Part shown: positions 1 through 12,960 of the stretch, piece by piece
Numbering within the stretch: the stretch's first letter is position 1
How the letters are laid out: each line of letters starts with the position of its first letter
Assembly (NCBI RefSeq): GCF_014898055.3
Contig: NW_023602073.1
Span: 82,564,678 to 82,628,677 of the forward strand
Reading direction: 5' to 3'
Length of the DNA stretch: 64,000 nucleotides
Source: Talpa occidentalis
Lineage: Eukaryota; Chordata; Mammalia; Eulipotyphla; Talpidae
Position numbers and translations under genes: made by a program
The notes under the pieces: model-generated
The model's database searches: none
What the model was told of the DNA's origin: nothing
The model's input: only the letters and a program-made list of their open reading frames with translations

Positions 1-1478
1 TTATTTGAGGAAGGTAACAGCATCGTTTGTCTTTCCAATCATAGAGGCTCCATTACTCGTGAGGCCTATTATTTTCTCAAGAGTTATTCCAATCTGCTCC
101 CAGGCATCCATCACCACATCTTTGTGTCCTCTACTTTTAGTGCCACAATGCAAAGCTTTTATATTAGAAAAGATCTTCAGTCACAAGCTGTTCATAAGAA
201 ATACTGGCCATAAATGTTAACAAACATTAAGTTTTTCAATGTACTTCAGGTATTACCTCAATCAGTGAGTACAGCTAGCAATTGCGCTATAAAATTTTTC
301 TTCACTTTCCAAAACTTTCATTTCCTCTTTTCAAAAATAATCTCTGTGTTATAGTGATATTTGCTTTGCTCAGTCTCATTCTGTGTCTTATCTTCTGAGG
401 TAAAATGTAAGAACTTTGCCTCTATAATATTTTCCATCCTAGCTTTCAAGGTCTAGATGAAATATGCAATCTTTCTTTCTGAGAAGCTGAATCTATCTTG
501 GCTTGACCTATTTGATTTAAAATAATGCTAAGCCTTGTGTTTCCTTATGGCCCTCTCCTCAAAATGTAATCTCTGAAGAACTCAGAAAACTCTTCCCTCC
601 CTCTCTTCTTGGAAGTTTCAGTGACGAATCACTTTACTGTTTTTCTCTCCACCCAAAGCTAAGCATAGTATTTAGTGATTATTTCCAGTCAACTGAAAAC
701 TACAAATATTTAGTCTTATTTCTGAGCAGACATCTTTTCCTGGCCTAAAAGTCCACGGACAGCCAGTTTTCACCCAACTAATTCAAAAAAGAAAAGCAAT
801 AGAAAAAAATATGTGTTGCCATATTTTCTGTTAATAAAATACGAGGGGGGGCACACATTTCTATAATACATTGATCAAAGTCCTGTGGGAAATGTCATAA
901 ATTACAACTTTTCCCTGGAAGAGTTTTATGGACACAATTCCTTTAATAAAGAGTATGCTGATGGCTGATCTTCTGGTAAAATGTTATAGGTTCCCACTTA
1001 GGATGTTTCTTTGGGTTCATACAGGATTTTACATAGAAATAGCTTTATGAACCTGATAAATTAATGTCTTTAGAATATTTCACTGAACAGACTCTTCGTT
1101 TTTCTTTCTTTTTTAAAGATTTATTTATGCATACAAGAGCTGGGGTACAGGCCAGAGTTGTGGGGGGTGAGAGGATTCACCAGAGACAGAATGGGGAACA
1201 AAACAGGCAGACTGACTCACACTGCTGAGGGGAGCAGCAGGCAAGTCAGGAGAGGTCTGCTGCACCATGTGGGTAGCTCCCTGGCTGGCCAGGGATCAAA
1301 CTCATGCTGCAGAGGCTGCTGACAGCTTTATAGATTGTGTTATAATCCCTTGTGCCACCAGGGAGGCCCTACCATTTTCTTGAAATGGTAATATTTCAAG
1401 AGTTCTTAGAAACCTTATTTAAATATACATTGTTTCAGATAATGTTTACATATATATCCTTGATTTGTTTCAATACAG
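1..1478 (+). other. COL19A1: Intron upstream of exon A (3' part only)
   Basis: No Gly-X-Y coding and no other gene is visible. It holds one antisense SINE (1112-1369) about 110 bp before the exon A acceptor. The remaining 1.1 kb is A+T-rich unique-looking sequence in which I see nothing else. Confidence 0.8.
1112..1369 (-). repeat. tRNA-derived SINE, older subfamily, near full length
   Basis: Read on the minus strand it begins GGGCCTCCCTGGTGGCAC and ends in the AAATAAATCTTTAA tail. The conserved hairpin CACTGCTGAGGGGAGCAG (minus complement) is present, and the body carries the older-subfamily wording (GGTACAGGCCAGAG, ATGTGGGTAGCTCCCTGGC). Divergence is high, including TTATAGATTGTG in the head. 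No clear target-site duplication was found. Confidence 0.9.
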
Positions 1479-1532
1479 GGACCTCCAGGAATACAAGGAC
1501 TACAACAGAGTCTTGGTGGTTATTATAACAAG
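1479..1532 (+). CDS. COL19A1: COL19A1 exon A (54 nt), imperfect collagenous / NC linker
   Basis: The peptide is GPPGIQGLQQSLGGYYNK. The acceptor is TTTCAATACAG and the donor AAG|GTATGG. Gly-X-Y periodicity holds for the first three triplets and then breaks: the Gly positions at residues 10 and 16 are Gln and Tyr. The exon therefore runs from the end of one triple-helical block into a non-collagenous linker. The GGYYNK end is one of the strings that identify COL19A1. The 54-nt length is the classic collagen exon unit. Confidence 0.95.
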
Positions 1533-4500
1533 GTATGGCTTCCTTTTTTATATATTATACACACACAGAGGCTTTATGTGACAGTAATTTTGAAAAACAA
1601 TTAACATCCATTCCTTACCTCTCAGAGAAACACAATCACATATACTTAGCATCTTTTCATATTGAAATTGTTTTAAAGTAAGGTATTATGTTTAGCATCA
1701 TTTATAAAACCATAATGTTATGTTTATAGATAAAAACATTACTCTGAAATCTGCAAAATTGCAAAAAATTAAAGCAAAAGGCATGTTTCATCTTTGATGA
1801 TGTCGTATATCTACTTTTTCTGAGGGCAGAAGAGACTACTTGGTACCTTGAAGCTCTGAGAAGCATAATAGGTGGTAGATTTCTTATCAACCCCAGTGGG
1901 CACTTCACAAAAATCTTAGAGACAGGTTTACATACCATAGGTCAAGACTGAAATTTCCCCTCTGGCTGGGAGTAGCCACTTTTTTCTTCCTCAAGGTTTA
2001 TTTACAATTGGAAGAAATGGAATACTAATAGGAAGTAATTGAGTGGAGGAGGCAAGACAGGTTTGCTCCCTATTCTTTAAGGAAACACAACGGAGAGACA
2101 AGAGTGAATGGTGGCGACCAAGGAAGACTCAGAAACCTGCATGACCATTGAGGGCACATCACTCAATAACACATACTTGGGGGCTGGTCGCTTTGTGTGA
2201 GGCGTTCTGTCCACTGACTGGAGTCCCTCATATATGTGATAGCTTATCATTGATGCCCCATTGGTGACTGGTTGCGTGCTCCCCAAACAAATTTGGAGAC
2301 ACTGTCCTTTATGTCCTTGCTCTGTGTTCCTGCTGCTCCTTCCTATAAATGCCTCTGACTCATATTGTTCCTCTGTTAGAAATCTCAGAGAGAAGCTAGG
2401 TGCCAACAGAGTAGATAGCAGGTGCTCAGAAAAGGGCATATTAAATGATGTGCTTATTGATTCAAAATCTTAATTCTTCTTTTATCAGGTTAACTTTCAC
2501 ATAAAGACTGAGATAATTTGTGTTTAATAAATTTAAACTCAAAGGCATGAAAAGTTTGTTACACTCCCTAAGTACACCTATCTTAAAGTTTCTCATTTAC
2601 TTAGATTTTCCAGGGAGAATTATATTAGGAAGAATGTTTGGGACATATTTTGATTCTTTATTAAACCTTTTTAGAATAGATCTATTTTAGCTTTTTCAAA
2701 ATACTAGGTCTTGGCACAAATGAAAAAGAAAAAAGAAAGCAAAGCATATCTAGAATTAATCAATTAAAACACAGTACATTTCTGTAATGACATCTTCTGT
2801 TACAAAATTGGATTTATCATAAATGCTTCAAAATAATAAGAATGAATTGGCTCTGATGTCACAGCATCAGCTAGAAAAGCATAAAGAACAACTCTATTAC
2901 CATCACCCTTGGTATAAAATTTACCAAGTTGCTACTCAGCTACTTAAAATATTTGCTATCCCTTGCAAAACTTTTAAAGCTCATATCTTTACAGCTCTCT
3001 CAACACTACTTCTATATATACTTTATCTCGTCGATGAGTTAGTTTTTCCTTAAATGAAGATATATAGAGCATTCATATTTTGACTTTAAAGTTGACGGTG
3101 TAAATTTGTGAACTTTAAGGCTGTGTTTCAAAATAATGGTGCTTAACCTGAGAGAGAGAGTAGAGAGTCTTGCCAATAGCAAACTTAGCTATGGACTCAC
3201 CTACAAGAACTCCAGCTCTCATGACCATCATTACAGGATTTAGTTCACATGTTTTCAAAATGTGACTTTGGAGCTGGAGCATAACAGGTAAAGGGAAGAG
3301 AGCTTAGCTTTTCTCCCAAAATGATGCTTTCTAACCACTTAGCATCAGCAGCCTTTAGACCCAGTGGGAATTTATGAAAGTTACTCCCCAAACATTTTAC
3401 TGTTCATCTGCTAACTTGAGGTCCTCCCAGAATTGATGGAGGGAGATAGGGCCCAGCTCCCTGTGCCTACTCTGACCAGTGTTTCTAGATTGTGACCACT
3501 TCCTCCTCACCCTGAGCATCATAAAAGAAAGAACCAACGTGCCATGATGAGCAATGCATGTTTCACATGGCCCTCTTTCCCCACTCACCCCCCCACCAAC
3601 TCCTATCTGTTTTTGGATGCTGCTGTGGTTTCATTTTGCAATTCATTGCATGCCTGATGGTCTGCAAATGAATGGGGGATGGGAAGGGGGTTTGTTGAGT
3701 GAAATTTTCCTGGAGATTAAATAATGAGATACAATAAGTGACATTCCAAGGTTAAATTGGCGCTGATTTATGCCCTGTCCGCACTCCAGTCCTGGACCTA
3801 AGTGCCTTGGCTCACTGTTGCTCCTGCAGTCATACAGCCATTACTGAAGCAACTACCCAAAGGGAAGACCACTACAGGCTGCTCATGCACTGCCCCTCCC
3901 TGTTGTTCTAAACTAAAAGAACCATGGTTCATGCTCTTGCTCCAGGAATTTTCAAAGAATTGCCCTTTGACCCTGTATAAGCATTGATTTTTTTTTCCCC
4001 TACAATTTTCCTTATTCATACAGAGGGAGAAGCTCAGACATAAGAAGCCCCCTTCCCTCACAGCACAAATCAAAAACGGAATGTGGGTTTGGGGGAGGGA
4101 AGGAAGTAAGGGATAGAGAGACTCTAAGGACTAAGGTCAGTATGTTTGTATTTTTGTATGCCCACTTGAGATTGCAAAGAATAAAAGGTAGACCATTTCC
4201 CTCTCCATCACAAAAACAATTTGCAAAACAGCTGCTCCCATTCTGCAAGATTGTTTGCAAAGAAGCAACAATGCCGAGCATTTTCTTCCCCTTAAGGAAA
4301 ATCTGCTCATGATCCAGCAAACAGCTCTTCATTGTCTTCAGCTCTGGGGATTTTAATAAAAATTTGATAGGGTCTGTCAACTGCTAAAACCATCAGATCC
4401 AGAGTCTCTTACAACACTCTAGATGGGGAGGCAAAGTGTTATCTGTGAAGGCCAAGTACTGGCGGATTTTACATTTGATATTGTTTTTAAAGAACCACAT

Positions 4501-5124
4501 TGAAAATGCATAGTTGTGTTATCTTACATCACCACACTCGGTGCAAATTTGCAGAGAATCAGTCTCAGCTGTTGGAGATTGATGCTGTGCCTCCCAGCAA
4601 CCAATTCTAGTGTTCACTTCTCCAAATTGTTGATCCAAAAAAACCAATTTGCTAGCAAAATAATCTATTTTTCCTTTCAAGTATCAAATCATAACATCAT
4701 TTTAATATCCACAGACTAGGAAGGACAGAAAACCTTTCTCCAAAATCAAATATTTAAGGCCTTTCCAAGCAAAAAGTTAAGCCTGGCAATGGCACAGAAA
4801 GCAAAGGCTTCCTTAGGAACACAAGAATAACCTTTCTGGGCCCAGAAGATTCAGAAATAAAGTCCTAAATTCTAAACTTTCACTTTCTGTGACCCAGGCC
4901 CCAGTACCTTTGGGGAGCATCATGGATTTAAGCAGAGGCATATGGATTTTTGAATACTGCCTTAACAGAGAACCCTGAGCTTCATTTGGTTTGTCTCTTT
5001 TTCTTTGTAGTCCACATACTTGGAGCTTATGAAATGGTTTCCTGCAAGTAGCTAAGAGGGTAAAAATAAGCCTTAGGTGTTATTTCCAAGTAAGCGCTCT
5101 TAGGCCACATATTCTACTTTAACT

Positions 5125-5512
5125 TCCTCGGATTGCTAGAATGGAGGGCCACACACTAAGTGACTTAAACATCACACATTTGTTGCCACCAGGTTCTGAG
5201 GCTGGAATCCAACATGAAGGTGTTTGGTCCCCCTCTCTCCAGACCTCCTCCCAGCTTCTGCTGCTTAGCTTGTGGCAGCTTATCTCTCATCAGCACATGA
5301 CATTCTTCCTGTGTGCATATCTCTGTCCAAATTTCATTCTTATAAGGGCACATACATGTTATATTAAGGATCCACCCTAGTCCAGTATGACATCATCTAA
5401 ACTAATTACCTTCGCAAAGACCTTATTTCTAAATAAGAAGTACTCCTGAAGTATTGGGAATTGTGATTTCAACACATGAATTTGGGAAAGACACATTCAA
5501 CCCATAATAGAT
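5125..5512 (-). mobile_element. MLT1-type solo LTR (ERVL-MaLR), antisense, decayed
   Basis: The block runs from TTGCTAGAATGGAGGGCCACACACTAAGTGACTTAAAC (read in pieces) through CCACCCTAGTCCAGTATGACATC and CAAAGACCTTATTTCTAAATA to TTCAACCCATAATAG. This is the recognisable reverse complement of the mammalian MLT1 LTR consensus as I remember it. It is an ancient solo LTR without internal retroviral sequence. Boundaries are approximate. Confidence 0.75.
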
Positions 5513-7427
5513 AACCTGGGTTGAATTTTTTTTAACTTTGTTCCCCTCATGCTTAGGATTTTACAGCAAGTCCCCCAAACTGGGGGAATTTTTAATGACC
5601 CCATGTCCTGGTCTTTTTTTACTAAGCTGAATCATAGGAAACGGCTGATATTTGAGCCTTTGTCTTTGGAGTCTAGAGAAATGGTCATCTCCCTGTGGTT
5701 CAAGTGATGTGTGTCTAAGTGCATTCCCTTCTTTCCAGAGAAGGACCTCTCCAGCACAATGAGAATAGCTTCAAGCTCCCCACTTTCCTGACTAGAGGTT
5801 CCAAAGTTCCATTCACAGTTTCCCACAAGAGAACAATCAACATGTTCCAACATCCCAGAATTTTTAAAATGGGTGGGCACATTAGCACCCCCCCACCACA
5901 AACCTCTACCCTCACCACTTCACCATGAGAATTTTTAAATAAACACATTCAAAACTGTATGACTATTATATTTATTCAAAGGGTTTACAAGAACCCTTTC
6001 AAATAACATGACACCAAGTTTCAAAATGACCTAGTAAAATTAGAATAGTTAGTATCTGAGGCAGCCACATATTCCAGAAACACAAGATGCATGTCTCTTA
6101 TGATTTCTGTAGAGCCAAGTAGTTGTTGCGGTTAGCTTGGAGAATGCAAAGAGGATAATCTCATATGTCAAGGAATAAATCTACTGAAGTAACAAGTTTG
6201 AATCTGCCTTGAATACTGTTAACCTGAAAGTGGAGAACAGCTCTGAAAGTCACTGAGGGTCCTTGGTAAGATGTATTTCCTGGCCTAGCTACTTAATGAA
6301 GCAAGTATATGGTGCTCTGCTAAGCAGTAAATGACCCTGTTGTTTTTCTGGGTGTCAGATCCATCAGAAAATCCAAATTTTAGAACAATAGAGCATATGA
6401 ACAGAATAATATGAGTTGGTGCTGCAGAGGCATTTCTTTTTTTCATCCTAATATCTCTGGTGTTCTTATCAGGGCTCAGGGGAACATTCCCAGTTCTTCT
6501 CAGACTGAACTAGCAAAATAAATAACATTAGATGGATTAAACACAAAATTTAATTATGTATGCATGGAGAATTTGCATGGCCATAAATCCCAAAGTAAAT
6601 GTGACAGATCAAGGGTTTATATCTGGAATTAGGAAATGGAATAAGGTCCTGGACAGTCAAGGAGACAGAAGGGGGCTCCATGAAGAGGACGGGGTGACTT
6701 CATATACCAGATGTTCTAGATGTTTGCCCTCCCTTAAGGGATAACCCTAAGTTTGGATAGTCTTCATTCTTTAAAGTAGTAGGAATAATTTCTCCCGATG
6801 CCCACAGGGCACCTACTGACCTTTTTATTATGGTAACGTGGATTGGGAAAAACCTGTTTGGATGTCTTAGAAAAAACCCTATCTGAATATTCCTGGGAAG
6901 GCCAATCCTGCATCTTAGATTGTTGAAGGGTAAGATGGGAAATGGGATGGAAATCAAGATGCTCTATTGGACTGTTCTCTCATCAGATGCACTTTGGGTG
7001 CTGCTGTGCTCTGCGATCCAAGAGCATAGACCTCCCACTCTTAACGCCATTTCTGGGCAACTCATATCTTAGACAAAAGCATGTTCCAGCTTCCCTCAGA
7101 GCATCCTGGCATAGCCAAAGGTAGGGGTTGTGCACACTGATTGGCACCAAGCCCAAATGACTAGTATTTTCAGGAAATGCCTAAAATTTATGTTTCTACG
7201 CAAGTTGCATCGGAGAAACCTACTATTTTATAAATGCTTATTCTTGGTGTATGTGTGCATATGTCTTAAAATTTGGTACTTTGTTTTCAACTATGTCTTT
7301 GTAACAATTCACAACTCAGGATTTTGAGAATACATTTTTCATTTCCAATTTACTAAACATCTCAGATAAAAGTAGAAAAAATGAAAGAATATCTGTCACA
7401 AGACCAATAATAACAGCAGTTATTTTT

Positions 7428-7701
7428 TTATTATTTTTTAAACATTTATTTATTTTTAAACATGAACCAGGGTACAGGCCAGAGGCACTGGAGGGAGAGA
7501 GGATTCACCAGAGACAGAGCAGGGAACAGAACAGAACAGGCAAACTGACTGAAATACACTGCTGAGGGGAGCAGCGGGTGCGGCAGCAGAGGTTTGCCAC
7601 ACCATGTGGGTTTCTGGCCAGCCGGGAATCAAATCCGCACACAGAGGCTGCGGACAGCTTCACAGCACTGCGCTCAACCTGCTGCACCATCGGGGAGGCC
7701 C
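7428..7701 (-). repeat. tRNA-derived SINE, older subfamily, full length with TSD
   Basis: It is flanked by the duplication ACAGCAGTTATTTTT (7413-7427 and 7702-7716), an exact 15-bp match. Minus-strand order is head GGGCCTCCCCGATGG, B-box-like region, conserved hairpin, GTACCCTGGTTCATG and an A/T-rich tail. The perfect duplication defines both ends of the family unit. Confidence 0.93.
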
Positions 7702-7899
7702 ACAGCAGTTATTTTTAATTGGAGTAGCATGAGTAATATTAAGGGCACATTTAAAATGTCAAACCACAGCAAACCAAATGATCTGAAGGGGTATTCTTGT
7801 TAAAACTTTATGTGATTTTTTTCTACTGATGTGTATTTTTAATTGAAAAAAAAGCATAAATTCTAATCATTGGCTTATTTATTCTAAAACATCTAATGA

Positions 7900-8177
7900 G
7901 GGCCTCCCCGGTGGTGCAGCAGTTGAGCGCTGGGTTGCGAAGCTGCCTGCAGCCTCTGCAGCACCGGTTCGATCCCCAGCTGCTCCCTGGCCACCGGAGG
8001 AGGGTCCCACATGGCGCGCAGACCTCTCCTGCCACTTGCTGCTCCCCTCAGCAGTGTCCTCTGTTTGTCTGCCTGTTCTGCTCCCTGCTCTGGCTCTGGT
8101 GAATTCTCTCACCCTCCCGCGCTTCTGACTGTACCCAGTGCTTGTATAAATAAATAAATAAATAAATCTTGAAAAAC
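7900..8177 (+). repeat. tRNA-derived SINE, younger subfamily, full length with TSD
   Basis: The head is GGGCCTCCCCGGTGGTGCAG (A box region) with B box GGTTCGATCCC. It is followed by GGAGGAGGGTCCCACATGG, the hairpin CTGCTCCCCTCAGCAG, GACTGTACCCAGTGCTTG and the tail (TAAA)n-TCTT. The 10-bp duplication AAAACATCTA lies at 7886-7895 and 8178-8187. The tRNA-like head is a Pol III internal promoter, not a functional tRNA gene. Confidence 0.95.
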
Positions 8178-10707
8178 AAAACATCTACTGCGTGCTTTGT
8201 ACATGTTGAGTACTGCACATCAGACAATCAAGCTCAGGTGTTCATGAAGCCTACATTCTAGTGCAAAATTTTTTAAACACAAAAATAAAAATGTAGGTAT
8301 TTGTGAAGGAAACACACAATGTCCAATGAGCAGGTACGAGAGGGAAATCTGTCTGGGAGACCCACAAAAGGTTTTTGTGAATAACATTTCACAATATGAG
8401 ACCCTGAGGGATGAGTAATTACTAGCCAGGCAAGAGTTGAGGACAGAGAGGTGATCTAGAAGGTGAAAGGAGAAAGATCTTGAGCGATTATCCCTGGAAA
8501 TTCTGAGGGAGAGGAGTGGTCAAGATGATGCTAAATAGGGAAATACGATCCTGTTATGATCCTGTTATATCTTTAAAGATACCTCTTGGATCTTGTGCAG
8601 AGGGTGGTGTGTAAATGTAGAACAAGAGTAGATTTAAAGGCCTCCCACAATGCTGGGGAGCTACTGCAATGATTCTGGGAAGGCATTATGTGGCTTGCCC
8701 AGAGTGAAGGCAGTTAACAGGAAGAACAGAGATTTTGTATTGGGGCATAAGTAGAAGGGCAGTTCAAGAACAACACTCAGGGCAGAGGAGGAAGAGTTCT
8801 ATCAGAGGGAAAGGATGGATTTGGTTTTTTTCCTTAATTTTTTTAATTATAAAATGAAATTACTACTCATTTTAAGTCCAATGGTAGAGATACATTAGGA
8901 AGAAATTAATTATCACTCTCCCACTTCTGGACTAACAGATACTAACAGTCTGATACAATTTTCTCATCTTTATCTCTAATATATGTGTGTGCTGTGTTTT
9001 TTAAGTTCAGTTTTGAACTTGTATATGAATTGCAAGTGAATACATAAAGTAGAAGATCATAGATAAATGGGTCAAAATTCAGATGGAATATGAACGCTAG
9101 GTTTATAAATTTGTTTGTCTTTGTATAGAAGATAGGTAAGCCACAGGGGTGGATAAGAGTGTTTGGAGAAATGTTGGTCACAGAGAAGGGAACCTGGAAG
9201 AGTCCTGAGAGAGTCCTTCCTTTACCGGTTAGGCGAAGGAGGATGAGAGGTCAGAGAGATGGGAGAAACCAGGAAAGTGTGCTATCATACAAGTCAAGAG
9301 TGACAAGTTCAGTCAGGAAGTCACTTAATGGAATATTCATTAGATAACACACTGAAAACATCACTGGAGTGTCAGATCAGATCACTGGAGTGGTGAGGGC
9401 CAGAGTCTGCTCACTGTGAGCTCAGGACTAAGTGGAAGATGAATCAGTGGTGTGAGGCAAAAATTGCCTGACAAAGCTAACCAGACAAGGAAGACTTCTG
9501 TCATGGCTCTTGAAATAGGAAAAAGAAGGCAGAACTCAGCCTAAGCTCAATTCTGCTGAGATAAAGGGGTAAAATATTTTTAAGTGCTGAGTGAGTGGGA
9601 GAGCAGAACTTTACACAAGGGAAAAGTAAACTGTCTCATATATTTGGAATAGGAGAAATTTTTACCAGTAGGAGCAAGACACCCACTGAAATTAGGTTCC
9701 CACCTTCTACAGAGACTAGGAAATTAAGAGGCCCCATCCTCCTTGATAGTTTCATTCCAAAGGAATGGCTCCCTGTCTGTAAGAAAAACTCTCTTGGGGT
9801 ATAAAGCTGGAAAGAGACTTTTAAAAGATTTATAGTTCAAAGGAACTGTGAATGAATTTACAGGTTTTTGAAAGATGCTAAGAAAGGGAGGTCAGCACCT
9901 GGAGTCCAAAATAAACCCATCTGAAGTTTATTCAAATTGAGGAGAACCTTAAGGCCTATGGTCAATGGCCATCAAAAACATTAGCCTTTAAAAACTTTGT
10001 CCATGAAAGGGAATAATCAGAGAACAATGTGTTTTATGCTATTTGAAGATGGTAGGGTAAGTAGATAGAGAAATTTTTGAATTGGACCATTTCATCTACG
10101 TTTTATTTAGCTTAACAAATTGGCCAATTCCACATAAAGGCAGTAGATGATAAAAAAAATTTCTAAGACCAAGTCTTGGGAATCAGAGGACTGATGAAGG
10201 AAAACAGACACCAATTAAGACAGTCACTGACAACAAAGTGTGCGTGCAGGTGGGTTGACAGATTTCGTGGTAGAAATTTTAGTGATAAGTATCTGAGAAC
10301 TTGTATTTTTTAAATGGGGTAATAGGTAGATCATCTTCCCGGAGAAAGTGGAGTCCAGATTAGTGTTCTGAAAACAATAGAGAAGATTTGATAATGGGAA
10401 GAGCAGCCAGCCAGTAGGGAGGGACCAACTAGACTCCCAGGTGAATCTGAAATAGTGACAGGTAGCCCCTGGAGGTGTGATCTTCCTCCAGAATCATCTG
10501 CCAGGGAGAAGTTGGAGAGAAGACAGTCTCCAAAGTGGGAGTTTTCCAGGAATATTTAACAGAAGGTGAGAGGAGCAAAAGTGATTAAAATTATATCCAT
10601 AAAAAAAAAAAAAAACAACTGTGAAAGCACAACTGACTATAATTTTTAAGCGGGGACAGAATGCATCAAAAATCAATGAACTTTTGTTTCGTTTTCTGTT
10701 TACCTAG

Positions 10708-10752
10708 GGAAATATTGGTGAACATGGAGCTGGTAGCCTAAAAGGAGAAAAG
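10708..10752 (+). CDS. COL19A1: COL19A1 exon B (45 nt), imperfect repeat
   Basis: The peptide is GNIGEHGAGSLKGEK. The acceptor is TTTACCTAG and the donor AAG|GTAATC. Gly falls at in-phase positions 1, 4, 7 and 13, but position 10 is Ser. In my memory the human counterpart (NDEHEAGGLKGDK) is less collagen-like at its start. EH, LKG and the following exon confirm orthology. The peptide probably belongs to the NC linker or its edge. Confidence 0.92.
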
Positions 10753-12543
10753 GTAATCAGATTTTCAAGTGAATGAAAACATCAGAGGTTTTAAGCCATT
10801 TCATGCATTTATTTATTGGGGCAGTCCCTCTGAGCATGGGGTTCTGGCCTTCTGTTCCTGGGGTGGCAGCTGACCTGCAGAGGGCACAGCCTCCAATCCC
10901 CAAAACACCAGGCCTAGGGTTGGAACCTACAACAGAGGCAGCTTCAGTGAAGAGTGCTGAGTAGCGGTTGACTACAAGTAGAAAATCAAGGGAAAATAGC
11001 TGTGACAAGGTAAATGAAATTAGGGCATAAGCTTCGGTTTATAATTAGATGTTTCATGAATCTGTGTAGGTGGTGAAAACAATCTGAAGACCCCTTTGGC
11101 AAAATGCCTCAGGCTCTGGTTCAATATTTGCAAGTCTTATTTAAGAGCTCAAACACAAGCTGTGACGGGGATATTTTTTGGGTGGGGTTTATAATATATA
11201 GTGGTGATTTAATCAAATAACTATTTCACAACAGTTTTAAAATTAAAATGTTGATGAATTTCCATTGCATTCTCATTGTCATCACTCACAGGTTTAATTA
11301 TATTAGCTGTGAAGATGACAGATTCACTTACCCACTCAAAAAGATGTTTCACTCCAGTTTGATTCTGAAATTGTGGTTACCTGGGCTTCAGTGTGAATTG
11401 TGCCATTGTCAGGAAAAAAAAAAAAAAAAAACAGTGCACCTTAAATCTACAGACAGAGATGAGTGGGTTTGAAAATACGCTGAGGGAACATGGCCTATGG
11501 GTGCTACCTTCACTCATTCACCCAGGAAAAATTCTCTTGATTGAGAGCAGGGTATTTCAACATGAATCCAAGAAAATCCAACATCTATGCCTTATAAATC
11601 AGTACAACAAATCTATTCAAAAGACGATATATCTATCACCAGAAATACCATAAAGTTAGGCTCAACAAGAAACTAGGAACTTCTCATAGATTGACCATTG
11701 AAAATGAAATGTTCTGCAATAAATAAATAAAATATTGACATCCTTAAAAAGACATCCAAAAAATTGATTACACAGCAATAACAAGGCACTTATGTGTCTG
11801 GTACATTAGCACTAGTTCCTGTAACTGAATAGCTTACAGAATTCCTACACCACCATCATAAACACATTACATTTTAAGCCATAACTACTGGACACCTGCA
11901 GGCTAAGGGGGAAATAAAGAAAAAGAAAACCACAAAGCTTGTCACATAGGACAGCTGAGCAAAGAAGAGTGTTGTGACACAAAGTATTTAAATGATGATT
12001 CATTTCTTGAAACAAAACAGCTGGCTTCTGTTTTGCTATGTTCATTAGGAAACACATGTTACTTAGGAATTCTTAAGACCCCAGTGATGAGAAATTTGAT
12101 TCTGTAAAACAGGTGTATTTCAAACTCTGAGAACCTTTCTGTAGCTAAAATCTTTTTTAATTGCTTCAGAATCTTAAGTGGAATTAGAAAAAGCCTGTGA
12201 CATAACTGTTTCATCCTCCTATCCAAATAAATGACCTCAAAGAGTCTACAGGGGACTGGAGGCAGTAGTTGATATAAATGTACATACAAAATTATTTTAA
12301 GAATTGCAGTTCTTAAAAGGAGAAAGACTGCCAATAAATAATGCATAAAATAAACTAAACAATGTAGGCATAGCAGTTGCTGGAAAAGTGACATCACCTC
12401 CACCCATGCATATCCACTTAGTATCTGTTCTGATCAATACATTAATTTTTAAAATTATAATGTTGTTCATGGGTCACCACAGTGGGAATGTAAAGCTCCT
12501 TCAAGCTGTTCCCACAGATCTTGCTTGTGCCTGAGAGGGACCC

Positions 12544-12735
12544 CAGTGGTTCTGAACACTAACTGCCTACTAGAGTCACCTGGAGAGCTTTTGGAAAATA
12601 TCATTGCTTGTGCCCTATCCCCAGAGACTGATTTGAGATAGCCCATATCTCTGATTAATGTAGGGTGGATCATATCACTGTTATTTAAAAATGCTTCAGG
12701 TGACTCAAGCAGGTAGTCAGGATTGCGTACCACTG
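12544..12735 (+). mobile_element. hAT-Charlie-type non-autonomous DNA transposon relic (MER20/MER3/MER58-like)
   Basis: It starts CAGTGGTTCTGAAC and ends GCGTACCACTG, giving imperfect terminal inverted repeats of CAGTGGTNC type. The interior has GAGTCACCTGGAGAGC and a CCCCAGAGACTGATT block typical of this MER group. The exact family name is uncertain. Confidence 0.65.
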
Positions 12736-12739
12736 AGTG

Positions 12740-12960
12740 GTGGAAAGATCATGGACTTTGGGGACTAAGGTCGATTGTGCCAGTAACACATATGTCTCCT
12801 TGGGGACATCGCTCTAGTTCTCTAAGAATCAGTTTACACGTTTGTAAATGGGCATCATCATAGCTACCAAGTGAGTTGAGGGAGGATTTAAATCAAATGA
12901 GATGAACCCAAAACACAATATTTGACACATATTAAACCCTCATTGAAGATTTGTTCTTTC
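12740..12960 (+). repeat. MIR SINE
   Basis: It matches MIR order: ATCATGGACTTTGGGG, then a CTCTAAGAATCAGTTT core, GTAAATGGGCATCATCATAG, and GAGGATTTAAATCAAATGAG. Ancient and decayed. Confidence 0.75.

Larger units (their letters stand above)
1533..10707 (+). other. COL19A1: Intron A-B (9175 nt)
   Basis: It contains an antisense MLT1-type LTR (about 5125-5512), an antisense SINE (7428-7701) and a sense SINE (7900-8177). The rest (1533-5120, 5513-7427, 8178-10707) shows no coding and no repeat I can name. The 8.3-10.5 kb stretch is purine-rich on the + strand and reads like an old unnamed interspersed repeat. Confidence 0.75.

Noticed and set aside
7900..7985. Possible tRNA gene (A and B box present)
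   Set aside because: It is the head of a dispersed SINE. The cloverleaf is not complete and the same head recurs through the window.
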